64,000 nucleotides of DNA from DATBGZ01 sp036557785 (lineage in GTDB: Bacteria; Actinomycetota; Actinomycetes; Mycobacteriales; Micromonosporaceae): contig DATBGZ010000081.1 in assembly GCA_036557785.1 (NCBI GenBank), positions 1 through 64,000 of the forward strand. Direction: 5' to 3'. Below, in pieces: positions 1 to 7,943 of the stretch. Below the pieces are notes generated by a model. That model saw nothing but the letters and a program-made list of their open reading frames with translations, did not search any database and was not told the origin of the DNA. The number at the start of each line of letters is the position of its first letter. The first letter of the stretch is position 1. A program made the translations under genes and the position numbers.

Positions 1-128
1 TCGGCCGCGACGTGATCGCCTGGGGCACCCCGAACTGCGGCAAGGGTCAGCCCATGCAGGTCGGGCACACCGGCCACCCGGCCGCGCCGGCCCGGTTCAG
101 CAACGTCCGGGTGGGAGTGACGGGATGA
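1..128 (+). CDS. tldD: TldD metalloprotease subunit, C-terminal end only
   Basis: The window opens inside a reading frame (codons from base 3) that ends at a TGA at 126-128. The visible tail contains GTPNCGKGQPMQVGHTGHPA followed by a short basic end, which is the typical C-terminus of the TldD/PmbA zinc-peptidase family. TldD and TldE form a heterodimeric metalloprotease that cuts unfolded peptides, and TldD carries the HExxxH zinc site, which here lies upstream of the window. The stop overlaps the start of the next gene as ATGA, which fits a translationally coupled tldD-tldE pair. The assignment rests on this short tail and on the neighbour. Confidence 0.8.
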   Translation, partial: GRDVIAWGTPNCGKGQPMQVGHTGHPAAPARFSNVRVGVTG

Positions 129-1513
129 GCATCGATGTCGCGGCAAACGTGCTGGACCTGGTGCGGGCGGCGAACTCCGGCGCCGAGGCCGAGGTGACGG
201 TCACCGGCGGCGAGCTGGCGTTGACCCGGTTCGCGAACTCGGTCATCCACCAGAACGTGGCCGACGCGTCGACGAACGTGCGGTTGCGCCTGCACGTGGA
301 CGGTCGGACCACCGCGGTCTCGGCGACGATCGACCTCACCCGGGACGGCGGGGCGCTCGGCCGGCTGGTCGAGCACGCCGTGCGCTCGGTCCGCCTCGCC
401 CCGCTCGACTCCGAGTGGCCGGGGCTCGCGCCGATCGGCGAGGTGCAGCCGCTACCTCCGGTCGACGCGCAGACCGCCGAGGCCGAGCCGGCCGCCCGGG
501 CCGCGCGGGTGCGGGACTTCGTGGCGGCTGCGGGAGGTCTGGTAGCCGCGGGCTACTGCAGCACCGCCCGGCTGGAGGCGACGTTCGCGAACTCGGCCGG
601 CGTCGCCGCCTCATACGTCGCCGCGCAGGCGTCGATGGACGGCATCGTCCGCGCGCCGGGCGGCGATGGCGTGGCTCGCCTGCAGAGCCCGCGTCTGTCC
701 GATCTGGACGGTGATCGCCTGGGTTCCCGCGCGGCGGCGAAGGCCCGCGCGTGCGCCGACCCCCGCGAGCTGCCACCCGGCCGGTATGAGGTGGTGCTCG
801 AGCCGACCGCGGTCGTCGACCTGCTGCTCAACTTCGCGATCTGGGGGTTCAACGGCAAGGCGGTCAACGAGGGCCGCTCCTTCGTCGAGGTGGGCACGGC
901 CCAGTTCGACCCGGCAATCGGGATCGTGGACGATCCCTTCGATCCGCACGGGCTGGGAGCCGCGTTCGACGCCGAGGGCACGCCGAAGCGGCGGACGACC
1001 CTGGTCGAGGCGGGCGTCAGCGCCGCCGTCGCATACGACCGGCGCTGCGGCGCACAGGCAGGCGTCGCGTCCACCGGACACGCACTGGCCGGCGCGGCGG
1101 CGTTCGGGGCGGTCGCCACGAACCTGCAGCTGCTGCCCGCGGGGGACGACACCGAGGTGCCCGGCGAGGTCGAGGGCCCGGTCGCCGACGCCTCGGTGCA
1201 GGCGCTGGTCGCCCAGGTGGGCCGGGGCCTGCTCGTCTCCGACTTCTGGTACACGGGTGTGCTCGACCCGCGTTCGCTCGTGATGACCGGATCGACCCGC
1301 AACGGCGTCTGGCTCATCGAGGACGGCAGGGTGACGGCCCCGGTGCAGAATCTGCGGTTCACGCAGTCGTACCCGCAGGCGCTCGCGCCGGGCGCCGTGC
1401 TCGGCGTCGGGTCGCACGCGATCGGCGTGCCCGCGGAGATCGAGGTGCTGGCCTACCGCGTCCCGGCGCTGCGCCTGGCGTCCTGGAACTTCACCGGGAA
1501 CGCGTCGGGCTGA
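125..1513 (+). CDS. tldE: TldE/PmbA-type metalloprotease partner subunit
   Basis: A 462-residue protein of the PmbA/TldD family and of the usual length. The N-terminal half (about residues 1-200) has the family's N-domain, and the C-terminal half includes GFNGKAVNEGRSFVE and a terminal region with NLRFTQSYPQAL. No HExxxH zinc motif is visible, as expected for the TldE partner, which packs against TldD and shapes the proteolytic channel. The start ATG overlaps the tldD stop by four bases, so the two are almost certainly co-translated. In Enterobacteria the pair matures microcin B17 and degrades CcdA; the substrate in actinomycetes is not known from the sequence. Confidence 0.9.
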   Translation: MSIDVAANVLDLVRAANSGAEAEVTVTGGELALTRFANSVIHQNVADASTNVRLRLHVDGRTTAVSATIDLTRDGGALGRLVEHAVRSVRLAPLDSEWPGLAPIGEVQPLPPVDAQTAEAEPAARAARVRDFVAAAGGLVAAGYCSTARLEATFANSAGVAASYVAAQASMDGIVRAPGGDGVARLQSPRLSDLDGDRLGSRAAAKARACADPRELPPGRYEVVLEPTAVVDLLLNFAIWGFNGKAVNEGRSFVEVGTAQFDPAIGIVDDPFDPHGLGAAFDAEGTPKRRTTLVEAGVSAAVAYDRRCGAQAGVASTGHALAGAAAFGAVATNLQLLPAGDDTEVPGEVEGPVADASVQALVAQVGRGLLVSDFWYTGVLDPRSLVMTGSTRNGVWLIEDGRVTAPVQNLRFTQSYPQALAPGAVLGVGSHAIGVPAEIEVLAYRVPALRLASWNFTGNASG

Positions 1514-1514
1514 A

Positions 1515-1531
1515 CCGGGCGTCGCGCCCGG
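1515..1531. terminator. short GC hairpin between convergent genes
   Basis: CCGGGCG and CGCCCGG form a perfect 7-bp inverted repeat around a 3-base loop, placed two bases after the tldE stop codon and just before the stop of the convergent beta-propeller gene. No T-tract follows, so it is a candidate bidirectional terminator of the U-less actinobacterial type. Confidence 0.45.
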
Positions 1532-1535
1532 CGCG

Positions 1536-2978
1536 TCAGGTGGCCGCGAACTGCCAGGCGCGGAAGCCGTCGCGGAAGGCGCAGACGAGGTAGTGCCGGT
1601 CGGCGCCGCAGCGCTGGACCGGCACGGCGGGCAGCTGCCCGAGCGACGTCCACGACGCGCCCGTCGTCGACAGGCCACCGACTGTCACCGGCTGCTCGGC
1701 GGTGGGGCCCACTGGGTCGAAGGTGAGCACACTGCCCGGACCGACCCACCACACGGGCAGGTGGCCGCTGTCCGGGCTGATCGGAGCGCCGGAACGGTCG
1801 TAGACCGAGCCGTACGGTCCGAGGAACCCGTCCCCCGACGCGGTGGCGACGGCGCCGAGCCGCAACCGGGCCACCGACGTGCCCGTGTTTGCATCGATCG
1901 CCGCGAATTGTCCGGTGGAGCCGAGGGTGCAGATCAGATCCCTCCCGCAGTAGTTGGCGCGGACGACTCCGCTGGCGATCAGCGTCGCCGTCCCCGGGCC
2001 GGCCAGCGGGTAGGAGAGCAGTCGCTCCGCCGCGCCGACGTAGAGCGTGCCGCCCACCGCGAACAGGTACTCAGGATTCTCGATGGAGAACGTGGTCCGG
2101 CTCAGGCCGGTCAGGACATCGATGACGTCGACCGTGCCACGCGGCGAGACCGCGATCAGGCGCTGGTCGGTCGGGTCGATCGGCATGCTGCCGAGGGGCT
2201 GGGCGCCCTCCGGCGCAGCCCGCTGGACCTGCAGCAGCCCGCGGCCCGCGTCGGCCGACCGGGACCACAGCAGCGCACCGCTGGTCCAGTCGAACGCGGT
2301 GAGCGTCCCCGCGGCATAGATGACGAGGGCATCGCTGAGGCCGGCCAGCGTCGCGTCGGCCGCGACCGGGCGCGTCCACCGGGCGATGCCGGTCCGGGCG
2401 TTGAGCACCACGATGACCGGCCCGCCCGGTGCCACCCCCGACAGCAGCAGGTTGTCGCCGACCAGCGTGAACTCGCGCACCTGGGTCCAGTCGCCCAGAT
2501 CGAGGGTGGGAAACGCCGGCTGTCCCGTCGTGAGGTCCAGCGCGCCCACCAGGGTCGGGATCCCGCCGGCCCCGCGGGCCACGTACGCCGTGTCGTTGTC
2601 GATCACGATCGAGGTGAAGACTGTCCTCGCCTCGGCGGGGCGAGGGGCCTGCGGTGGCACCGGGTCGAGGTCGACCGGATCCATCGTGAGGCTGCCGACC
2701 TCACGCAGCGCGATGAAGTGCGCGGGCCCGATCGGCGGCACGGCCGGGGTCGCCACCCTCGGCCGCCCGGAGCCGAGCACGAGCACGCCCGTGGCGGAAG
2801 CCAGGATCACGGCCAGGGCCAGGCAGATCGCGACGAACCGGTGCCGCCGGTGCTCGCCGAGCCGCCGGGCCGCCTCCGCCGTACCCAGGGGGATCCGGTC
2901 GGCCCGGGTGGCGAGAGCCGAGAACAGGCGGGCCACGTCGTCGGGCGGGATCTCATCTGTGCGAATGTCAGTGGGCAT
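1536..2978 (-). CDS. membrane-anchored PQQ-like beta-propeller protein, partner of the adjacent sigma factor
   Basis: A 480-residue protein. About 45 N-terminal cytoplasmic residues precede one transmembrane helix (about residues 48-70, rich in A/V/L/I), followed by a large extracytoplasmic part with repeating strand patterns such as ALDLTTGQPAFPTLD, VLNARTGIARWTRPV and AIDANTGTSVARL. The xDxxTGxxxW pattern is typical of PQQ-like or WD-type beta-propeller repeats. The start overlaps the end of the sigma-factor gene by 11 bases, so they are translationally coupled. This placement and topology are those of an anti-sigma or sensor partner, but no recognised anti-sigma domain is evident in the cytoplasmic tail; that role is inference. 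Confidence 0.75.
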   Translation of the reverse strand: MPTDIRTDEIPPDDVARLFSALATRADRIPLGTAEAARRLGEHRRHRFVAICLALAVILASATGVLVLGSGRPRVATPAVPPIGPAHFIALREVGSLTMDPVDLDPVPPQAPRPAEARTVFTSIVIDNDTAYVARGAGGIPTLVGALDLTTGQPAFPTLDLGDWTQVREFTLVGDNLLLSGVAPGGPVIVVLNARTGIARWTRPVAADATLAGLSDALVIYAAGTLTAFDWTSGALLWSRSADAGRGLLQVQRAAPEGAQPLGSMPIDPTDQRLIAVSPRGTVDVIDVLTGLSRTTFSIENPEYLFAVGGTLYVGAAERLLSYPLAGPGTATLIASGVVRANYCGRDLICTLGSTGQFAAIDANTGTSVARLRLGAVATASGDGFLGPYGSVYDRSGAPISPDSGHLPVWWVGPGSVLTFDPVGPTAEQPVTVGGLSTTGASWTSLGQLPAVPVQRCGADRHYLVCAFRDGFRAWQFAAT

Positions 2979-3564
2979 CGGGTCCTCCGGCAGGGGTCGG
3001 GGAGGTCTGGGTAGGGGTCGGCCGGAAGTCGGCGCGCAGGTGCTGGGCCAGTGCCGTGCGGCCGCGGGAGAGCCACGACTTGACCGTGCCGTCGCTGGTG
3101 CCGGTCTCGGCCGCGATCTGGGCGATCGACCGGTCCAACAGGTAGTACAGGGTCAGGGCGCGGCGCTGCGCGGCGGGCAGCGTGCGCAGCGCGGCGACGA
3201 CCAGCAGGACGGTCTCGCCGGGCGGATCGCTCGGCGCAGGCGGTCGCTGCGCCGCGACGGCGTCACGGCGGATCCGGCTGCGGCGCCACCAGTCCGTGGC
3301 GAGCCGGGTCACCACCAGCCGCAGCCACGCCTCCGGGTCCTCGTACCGCCGCAGCCTGCGCCAGCGCTGCCAGGCCCGGGCGTACGCCTCCTGCACGAGG
3401 TCCTGCGCCTGCTCGGTGTTGGTGGTCAGGCCGTACGCGTAGCGCAGCAACCGCGGCGCGGTGCCGCGGTAGAACGTGTCGAATGCGACTGGCGCTCGCC
3501 GCGATGCTCCTGGCGCCGGCACCTGCCCAGCCAACCCGCCTCCCCTCGCTTCTGTGATGGACAC
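2968..3564 (-). CDS. ECF RNA polymerase sigma factor, SigE family
   Basis: A 198-residue sigma-70 family protein. Region 2 (about residues 25-95) contains RYAYGLTTNTEQAQDLVQEA and the RYEDPEAWLRLVV stretch. Region 4 (about residues 120-175) contains LPAAQRRALTLYYLLDRSIA and the helix-turn-helix GTSDGTVKSWLSRGRTAL. The first part and DPEAWLRRVV-like motif resemble the actinobacterial SigE-family ECF factors. The start used is a GTG at 3564 with no strong ribosome-binding site; an internal start nearer the VAFDTFYRG segment is possible. It is followed by the overlapping membrane beta-propeller gene, suggesting an envelope-signal-responsive pair. Its target promoters cannot be read from this window. 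Confidence 0.88.
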   Translation of the reverse strand: MSITEARGGGLAGQVPAPGASRRAPVAFDTFYRGTAPRLLRYAYGLTTNTEQAQDLVQEAYARAWQRWRRLRRYEDPEAWLRLVVTRLATDWWRRSRIRRDAVAAQRPPAPSDPPGETVLLVVAALRTLPAAQRRALTLYYLLDRSIAQIAAETGTSDGTVKSWLSRGRTALAQHLRADFRPTPTQTSPTPAGGPDAH

Positions 3565-3650
3565 GGTCCGACTCGACGGAAGGTTGCGCGGCCCACCGCC
3601 CGCGCCGGCCTGGCGCGGGGATCCGGTCGCCGATCCGACAATACGACAGC

Positions 3651-3701
3651 CGATATATGACGGCAGTCGGTTCGCTGCTACCCTCGCCGTGCTATATATC
3701 G
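3651..3701. promoter_or_regulatory. AT-rich inverted repeat between divergent genes
   Basis: CGATATAT (3651-3658) and ATATATCG (3694-3701) are perfect inverted repeats in an otherwise very GC-rich region, centred in the gap between the divergent sigma-factor gene and the DUF4173-like gene. Such TATAT-containing palindromes are typical operators for dimeric winged-helix repressors (PadR type, for example). No regulator gene is adjacent, so the binding protein is unknown. Confidence 0.35.
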
Positions 3702-3818
3702 TCCACCGTTACGTCGGGCGGCAGGCCGATCCGCGGACCAGCACGGCTTGGTCACGGGGTCGTGGATCGGTACCGTCTGGCGCACGCGCATCGGCGTATC
3801 GACACGGGGGAGGTCCCC

Positions 3819-5507
3819 ATGACTCGGATACTCGTAGCACTCGCCATCGCCGTCGTCGTCGGGGCCGCGACCGTGCCTATGAACTCGGTCGGGGTCGGCT
3901 GGCTCGTCGCGGCGCTGGCCGGACTCGCGGTAGCGGTAACCGCCCGGACGCAGCGGGGCAGGCTGGTGCCGCCGGCGGAGCCGGCCCGGCCGCCCGCGCC
4001 CACCACTGCGGTGACCCCGCCTGCCCCGGTGGCCCAGACCCCGCCCGCCCCGGTGATCCCGACCCCGCCCACCCTGGTCGTCCCGGTGATCCCGACCCCG
4101 CCCACCCTGGTCGCCCCGGTGCGGCCAGCGGCCGCCGCTGCCGTGGCCCTGGCGGCGCCGCCCGCCGCTGCGGTAGCCCTGGCGGCGCCGCCCGTGCCCG
4201 CGCCACCGGGCGCACCGCCGATGCCCACGGCGTCGGGCGACCGGGTCTGGCGCTTCGCCGCCGGAGCGGCGGCGTTGGTGTTCGCGGCGGTGCCGGCGGT
4301 ACGTGCCTCGGGGACACTGACGGTGTTCTGCCTGCTCGCCGCGGCCACGCTCGCCTCCTACGCGCTGGTCGGCGGCCGCACCTGGGGTGCGGTGATCGGT
4401 GGCGGGTTCGCCCTGGTGCCCGGTGTCGTGCAGGGCGCGTACTGGATCGCCACCTACCGTCCCCGGACGGCCCGGACCGCCCGCGCCAACCCGTGGCGGG
4501 CGATCCTCGCCATCGCGGTCAGCGTGCTGCTCGCCGCGATCCTCATCCCGTTGCTGCGCAGTGCCGACTGGGCCTTCGCCAACCTGCTCGACTCGTGGAC
4601 CCGGAACCTGCCGCGTGCGGACGGGCGGACGTTCGGTGGCGCGTTCCTGCTCGCCTTCCTCGGCCTCGGCGCTGCCTACTTCGCGCATCGGGGGCCGTGG
4701 GCGGTTCGGTCCACTGTGGAGCGAAACCGGCCGCTGAGCGGCCTGGAGTGGATGATCCCGATCCTCGTGGTGGATCTCATCTTCGCGGTGTTCGTCGTCG
4801 TGCAGATCAACGTGCTCTTCGCCGGCAACGACTACGTACTGCGCAAGGGTGGTCCCGACTACGCCGACTACGCACGGGGTGGTTTCGGCCAGCTCTGCTT
4901 CGTCACCGTGCTGTCATTGGGCCTGGCGGCTGCCCTCGGTGCGTGGGCGCGCCGGGACACCCCGCGGCAGCGGGTCATGGTCCGCAGCGTGGGCGGGCTG
5001 CTGTGCGCATTGACCCTGGTTATCGTCGCGTCCGCGCTGAAGCGGATGCTGCTCTACGTCGACGCGTACGGGTTCACCTGGCCGCGCCTGCTCGGCTTCT
5101 CGTTCGAGATCTGGCTCGGCCTGGTGTTCCTGCTCGTGCTCGCCGCCGGGATACCCCTGCGCGGGCGCTGGCTGCCCCGGGTCACCGCCGCGACCGCTGC
5201 GGGGGTGCTCCTCGCGCTGGCCGTGGCCAACCCGGAGGCGCTCATGGCCCGCAGCCATATCGATGCTCGCTTGAACAGCCCGTACCCGGTCGATGTCGCC
5301 TACGTCGGTGGGCTCTCGGCCGACGCCATCGACGAGATCCTCCGCCTGCCCCCTGGTGCGCGCGACTGCGCCCTGGTCGAGTTGCGTGACGAGCTGCGCG
5401 AGCCCGACCCGTGGTACCGGTTCAACCTCGCCCGCGAGCACGCGCGCTCGGTGCTCGCCGCAACGCCGACGGCCGGCGGATGCGATGTGCGACGTGGCGA
5501 CGGATGA
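3819..5507 (+). CDS. DUF4153/DUF4173-like multi-pass membrane protein
   Basis: I chose the ATG at 3819, preceded by a GGGGGAGG ribosome-binding site at about 3806-3812, giving 562 residues; the frame is open farther upstream but with atypical sequence. Two N-terminal transmembrane helices are followed by a Pro/Ala-rich linker (about residues 45-130) with repeated PTPPTLV and ALAAPP units, then about eight more hydrophobic segments. Motifs such as ALKRMLLYVDAYGFTWPR and the terminal HIDARLNSPYPVDVAYVGGL match the C-terminal signature of the DUF4153/DUF4173 membrane family, whose biochemical role is unknown. It is transcribed away from the sigma factor, across the TATAT inverted repeat, and may belong to that sigma factor's regulon (inference). 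Confidence 0.75.
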   Translation: MTRILVALAIAVVVGAATVPMNSVGVGWLVAALAGLAVAVTARTQRGRLVPPAEPARPPAPTTAVTPPAPVAQTPPAPVIPTPPTLVVPVIPTPPTLVAPVRPAAAAAVALAAPPAAAVALAAPPVPAPPGAPPMPTASGDRVWRFAAGAAALVFAAVPAVRASGTLTVFCLLAAATLASYALVGGRTWGAVIGGGFALVPGVVQGAYWIATYRPRTARTARANPWRAILAIAVSVLLAAILIPLLRSADWAFANLLDSWTRNLPRADGRTFGGAFLLAFLGLGAAYFAHRGPWAVRSTVERNRPLSGLEWMIPILVVDLIFAVFVVVQINVLFAGNDYVLRKGGPDYADYARGGFGQLCFVTVLSLGLAAALGAWARRDTPRQRVMVRSVGGLLCALTLVIVASALKRMLLYVDAYGFTWPRLLGFSFEIWLGLVFLLVLAAGIPLRGRWLPRVTAATAAGVLLALAVANPEALMARSHIDARLNSPYPVDVAYVGGLSADAIDEILRLPPGARDCALVELRDELREPDPWYRFNLAREHARSVLAATPTAGGCDVRRGDG

Positions 5508-5524
5508 CCGTAGGGTCCCGCTGA

Positions 5525-5920
5525 TCAGACCGGGATCTCGCCGGAGTCGGCGAGTTGGCGAATGTTGTCCAGGGCCTCGATCAGGTCGTCCTCGGCATCG
5601 CTGGTGTGGCTCTGCGTGACGTGGATCGTCACGATGCTGCGGTCGCCGGTGTCGTCCGGCTCGACCTGCAGCCAGCCGTGGTAGTCAGTGCCCGCCGTGC
5701 CCCACTCCATCCTGCGGTCGAGCCCGTCCACCCGCACCCACCCGTGCGCGTGCTGTTCGGTGCCGTGGATGTCGGTGGTCACTTCGGCCGCCTCCGGACC
5801 GGTGCTGTGGGCGTCGGTGATCACGGGCAGGTACTCGGGGAGGTGCTCCACGTCGGCGAGATAGTCGAAGAGCGCGTCCGGCTCGGCGGTGATCGTGCCG
5901 CTCTGTTCGTACTCGGGCAT
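5525..5920 (-). CDS. SRPBCC (START-like) family protein
   Basis: A small protein of 131 residues starting MPEYEQSGTI. I chose the ATG at 5920 because GGGAG lies five bases upstream; starts at 5932 or 5950 would add up to 10 residues. The sequence EPDALFDYLADVEHLPEYLP near the N-terminus and the C-terminal helix DDLIEALDNIRQL are typical of the SRPBCC helix-grip fold (polyketide cyclase/dehydrase or START-like group), in which a long C-terminal helix closes a hydrophobic pocket. The ligand cannot be predicted. It is convergent with the DUF4173-like gene and divergent from aspS. Confidence 0.75.
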   Translation of the reverse strand: MPEYEQSGTITAEPDALFDYLADVEHLPEYLPVITDAHSTGPEAAEVTTDIHGTEQHAHGWVRVDGLDRRMEWGTAGTDYHGWLQVEPDDTGDRSIVTIHVTQSHTSDAEDDLIEALDNIRQLADSGEIPV

Positions 5921-6002
5921 CCAGACTCCCATGGCTAGGTGATCTACCACGGTTCCTACCCCGTCCGGCGCGCTCGGGTGGTCAGGTTGAAAGAATGGGC
6001 CG

Positions 6003-7886
6003 GTGATTCGTACTCACAGCGCCGGCGGCGGCGAGGGAGCATCGCAGCGAAGCGAGGAGCGGACCGAGCCTGGAGCCGGCCGGACAATAGGGGGCGGGCT
6101 GCGGGCCGCCGACGTAGGTCGAACCGTGACCCTGGCCGGCTGGGTGGCCCGCCGGCGCGACCACGGCGGGGTGACCTTCATCGACCTGCGTGATGCCTCC
6201 GGCGTCGTGCAGATCGTGCTCCGGGATGAATCACAGGCGCATGCGCTGCGCAACGAGTACTGCGTCACGGTGATCGGCGAGGTGGCCCGGCGTCCCGAGG
6301 GCAACGAGAACCCGGACCTGCCCACGGGCGAGGTCGAGGTGATCGTGTCGACGCTGCGGGTGCTCTCGGAGGCGGCCCCGCTGCCGCTGCCCGTCGACGA
6401 CCACATCGACGCCAGTGACGAGATCCGGCTCAGGTACCGCTACCTGGACCTGCGCCGCACCGGACCGTCCCGGGCGCTACGGCTGCGCTCACGCGCCAAC
6501 CAGATCGCCCGCGAGGTGCTGCACGAACGCGACTTCCACGAGATCGAGACCCCGACGCTGACCCGTTCCACGCCGGAGGGGGCGCGCGACTTCCTAGTGC
6601 CGGTACGGCTGCAGCCCGGCACGTGGTACGCGTTGCCGCAGTCGCCACAACTGTTCAAACAGCTGCTCATGGTGGCGGGAATGGAGCGCTACTACCAGAT
6701 CGCGCGCTGCTATCGGGACGAGGACTTCCGCGCCGATCGTCAGCCGGAATTCACCCAGCTCGATATCGAGATGTCTTTCATCACCCAGGATGACATCATC
6801 GCGCTCGCGGAGCAGATCGTCGCCCGGCTCTGGGGCGAGCTCGCCGGCCACGAGGTGCCGCTGCCGATCCCGCGGCTGACCTGGCACGCCGCGATGGCGC
6901 GGTACGGCTCGGACAAGCCGGACCTGCGCTACGGCCTCGAGCTGACCGACCTGACGTCCTACCTGGCGGGCACCGAGTTCCGGGTCTTCGCGAGCGCGCT
7001 CGAGACCGGGGGCTACGTCGGCGCGGTGGTCATGCCCGGCGGCGCCGGCCAGACCCGCAAGGAGCTCGACGCGTGGCAGGACTGGGCGAAGGCCCGTGGC
7101 GCCAGGGGTCTGGCGTACGTCGTGCTCGACGCCGAGACTGGCGAGGCGCGCGGGCCGGTCGCCAAGAACCTCTCCACCGAGCACCTGGCCGGGCTCGCCG
7201 ACGCGGTCGGGGCCAAACCCGGCGACGCCGTCTTCTTCGCCGCGGCCGCCGAGGCTCGCGAGGCGCAGGAGTTGCTCGGCGCCGCCCGGGCCGAGATCGC
7301 CCGGCGCACCGGGCTGATCGATCCCGACGCGTGGGCGTTCTGTTGGGTGGTGGACGCGCCCATGTTCGAGCCGGCCACCGACGCCAACGGCAAGCCGATC
7401 GCCGGCGCGTGGACGTCGCTGCACCACCCGTTCACCTCGCCGAACGAGGAGTGGATCGACTCGTTCGAGTCCGCGCCCGGCGAGGCGCTCGCGTACGCGT
7501 ACGACATCGTCTGCAACGGCAACGAGATCGGCGGCGGCTCGATCCGTATCCACCGCGGCGACGTCCAACGGCGGGTGTTCACGCTGCTCGGCATCTCGCC
7601 CGAGGAGGCGCAGGAGAAGTTCGGCTTCCTGCTGGAAGCGTTCCAGTACGGCCCGCCTCCGCACGGTGGCATCGCGTTCGGGTGGGACCGGGTGTGCATG
7701 CTGCTCGCCGGTGTCGACTCGATCCGCGAGGTCATCGCCTTCCCCAAGACCCGGGGCGGCTTCGACCCGCTGACCGGTGCGCCGACCCCGATCACCGCCG
7801 AGCAGCGCCGCGAAGCCGGCATCGACGCCAAACGTGCGCAGGCCGCCCCGACCCCGGGCATCAAGGCATCCCGGGGCCGGACCTGA
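6003..7886 (+). CDS. aspS: aspartate-tRNA ligase with an N-terminal insertion
   Basis: A 627-residue class II synthetase that charges tRNA-Asp and, in bacteria lacking AsnRS, often tRNA-Asn. The OB-fold anticodon domain (VTLAGWVARRRDHGGVTFID) is at about residues 40-130. The catalytic core follows with motif 2 FRADRQPEFTQLDIEMSF, the bacterial GAD insertion domain at about 300-420, and motif 3 GIAFGWDRVCMLL near 570. The start is GTG 6003 encoding MIRTHSAG. The family normally continues directly into LR.., but here about 24 residues including GASQRSEERTEPGAG intervene (DNA about 6027-6098). The TGA stop is the first three bases of a 27-bp tandem repeat. Confidence 0.96.
   Translation: MIRTHSAGGGEGASQRSEERTEPGAGRTIGGGLRAADVGRTVTLAGWVARRRDHGGVTFIDLRDASGVVQIVLRDESQAHALRNEYCVTVIGEVARRPEGNENPDLPTGEVEVIVSTLRVLSEAAPLPLPVDDHIDASDEIRLRYRYLDLRRTGPSRALRLRSRANQIAREVLHERDFHEIETPTLTRSTPEGARDFLVPVRLQPGTWYALPQSPQLFKQLLMVAGMERYYQIARCYRDEDFRADRQPEFTQLDIEMSFITQDDIIALAEQIVARLWGELAGHEVPLPIPRLTWHAAMARYGSDKPDLRYGLELTDLTSYLAGTEFRVFASALETGGYVGAVVMPGGAGQTRKELDAWQDWAKARGARGLAYVVLDAETGEARGPVAKNLSTEHLAGLADAVGAKPGDAVFFAAAAEAREAQELLGAARAEIARRTGLIDPDAWAFCWVVDAPMFEPATDANGKPIAGAWTSLHHPFTSPNEEWIDSFESAPGEALAYAYDIVCNGNEIGGGSIRIHRGDVQRRVFTLLGISPEEAQEKFGFLLEAFQYGPPPHGGIAFGWDRVCMLLAGVDSIREVIAFPKTRGGFDPLTGAPTPITAEQRREAGIDAKRAQAAPTPGIKASRGRT
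6049..6068. repeat. short dispersed repeat inside aspS insertion
   Basis: GAAGCGAGGAGCG (6049-6061) followed by GACCGAG recurs, with one base less, at 8105-8123 inside the coding sequence of the septum-formation gene. In aspS it encodes part of the extra N-terminal segment. Both copies read the same way on the plus strand, but the second host gene is on the minus strand, so the copies encode different peptides. Confidence 0.45.
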
Positions 7887-7937
7887 ACGCTCTGGCCGCG
7901 AGGCGGGACCTGAACGCTCTGGCCGCGAGGCCGGCAC
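7884..7937. repeat. 27-bp tandem repeat (two units) starting at the aspS stop codon
   Basis: Two units begin TGAACGCTCTGGCCGCGAGG at 7884 and 7911, a period of 27. The TGA of unit 1 is the aspS stop codon. Unit 2 contains GGCC-GCGA-GGCC, a stem capped by a GNRA-type tetraloop, and flanking U-G/C-G pairs can lengthen it; in unit 1 the right arm has one mismatch. The same two-unit repeat occurs at the rarA stop codon (10814). It lies between convergent aspS and the septum-formation gene and may act as a transcription end or 3'-end stabiliser. Confidence 0.85.
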
Positions 7938-7943
7938 GCGGTT

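Noticed and set aside
3657..3818. Upstream start of the DUF4173-like gene
   Set aside because: The N-terminal 54 codons cross the promoter palindrome and lack homology-like composition; the ATG at 3819 has a strong ribosome-binding site.
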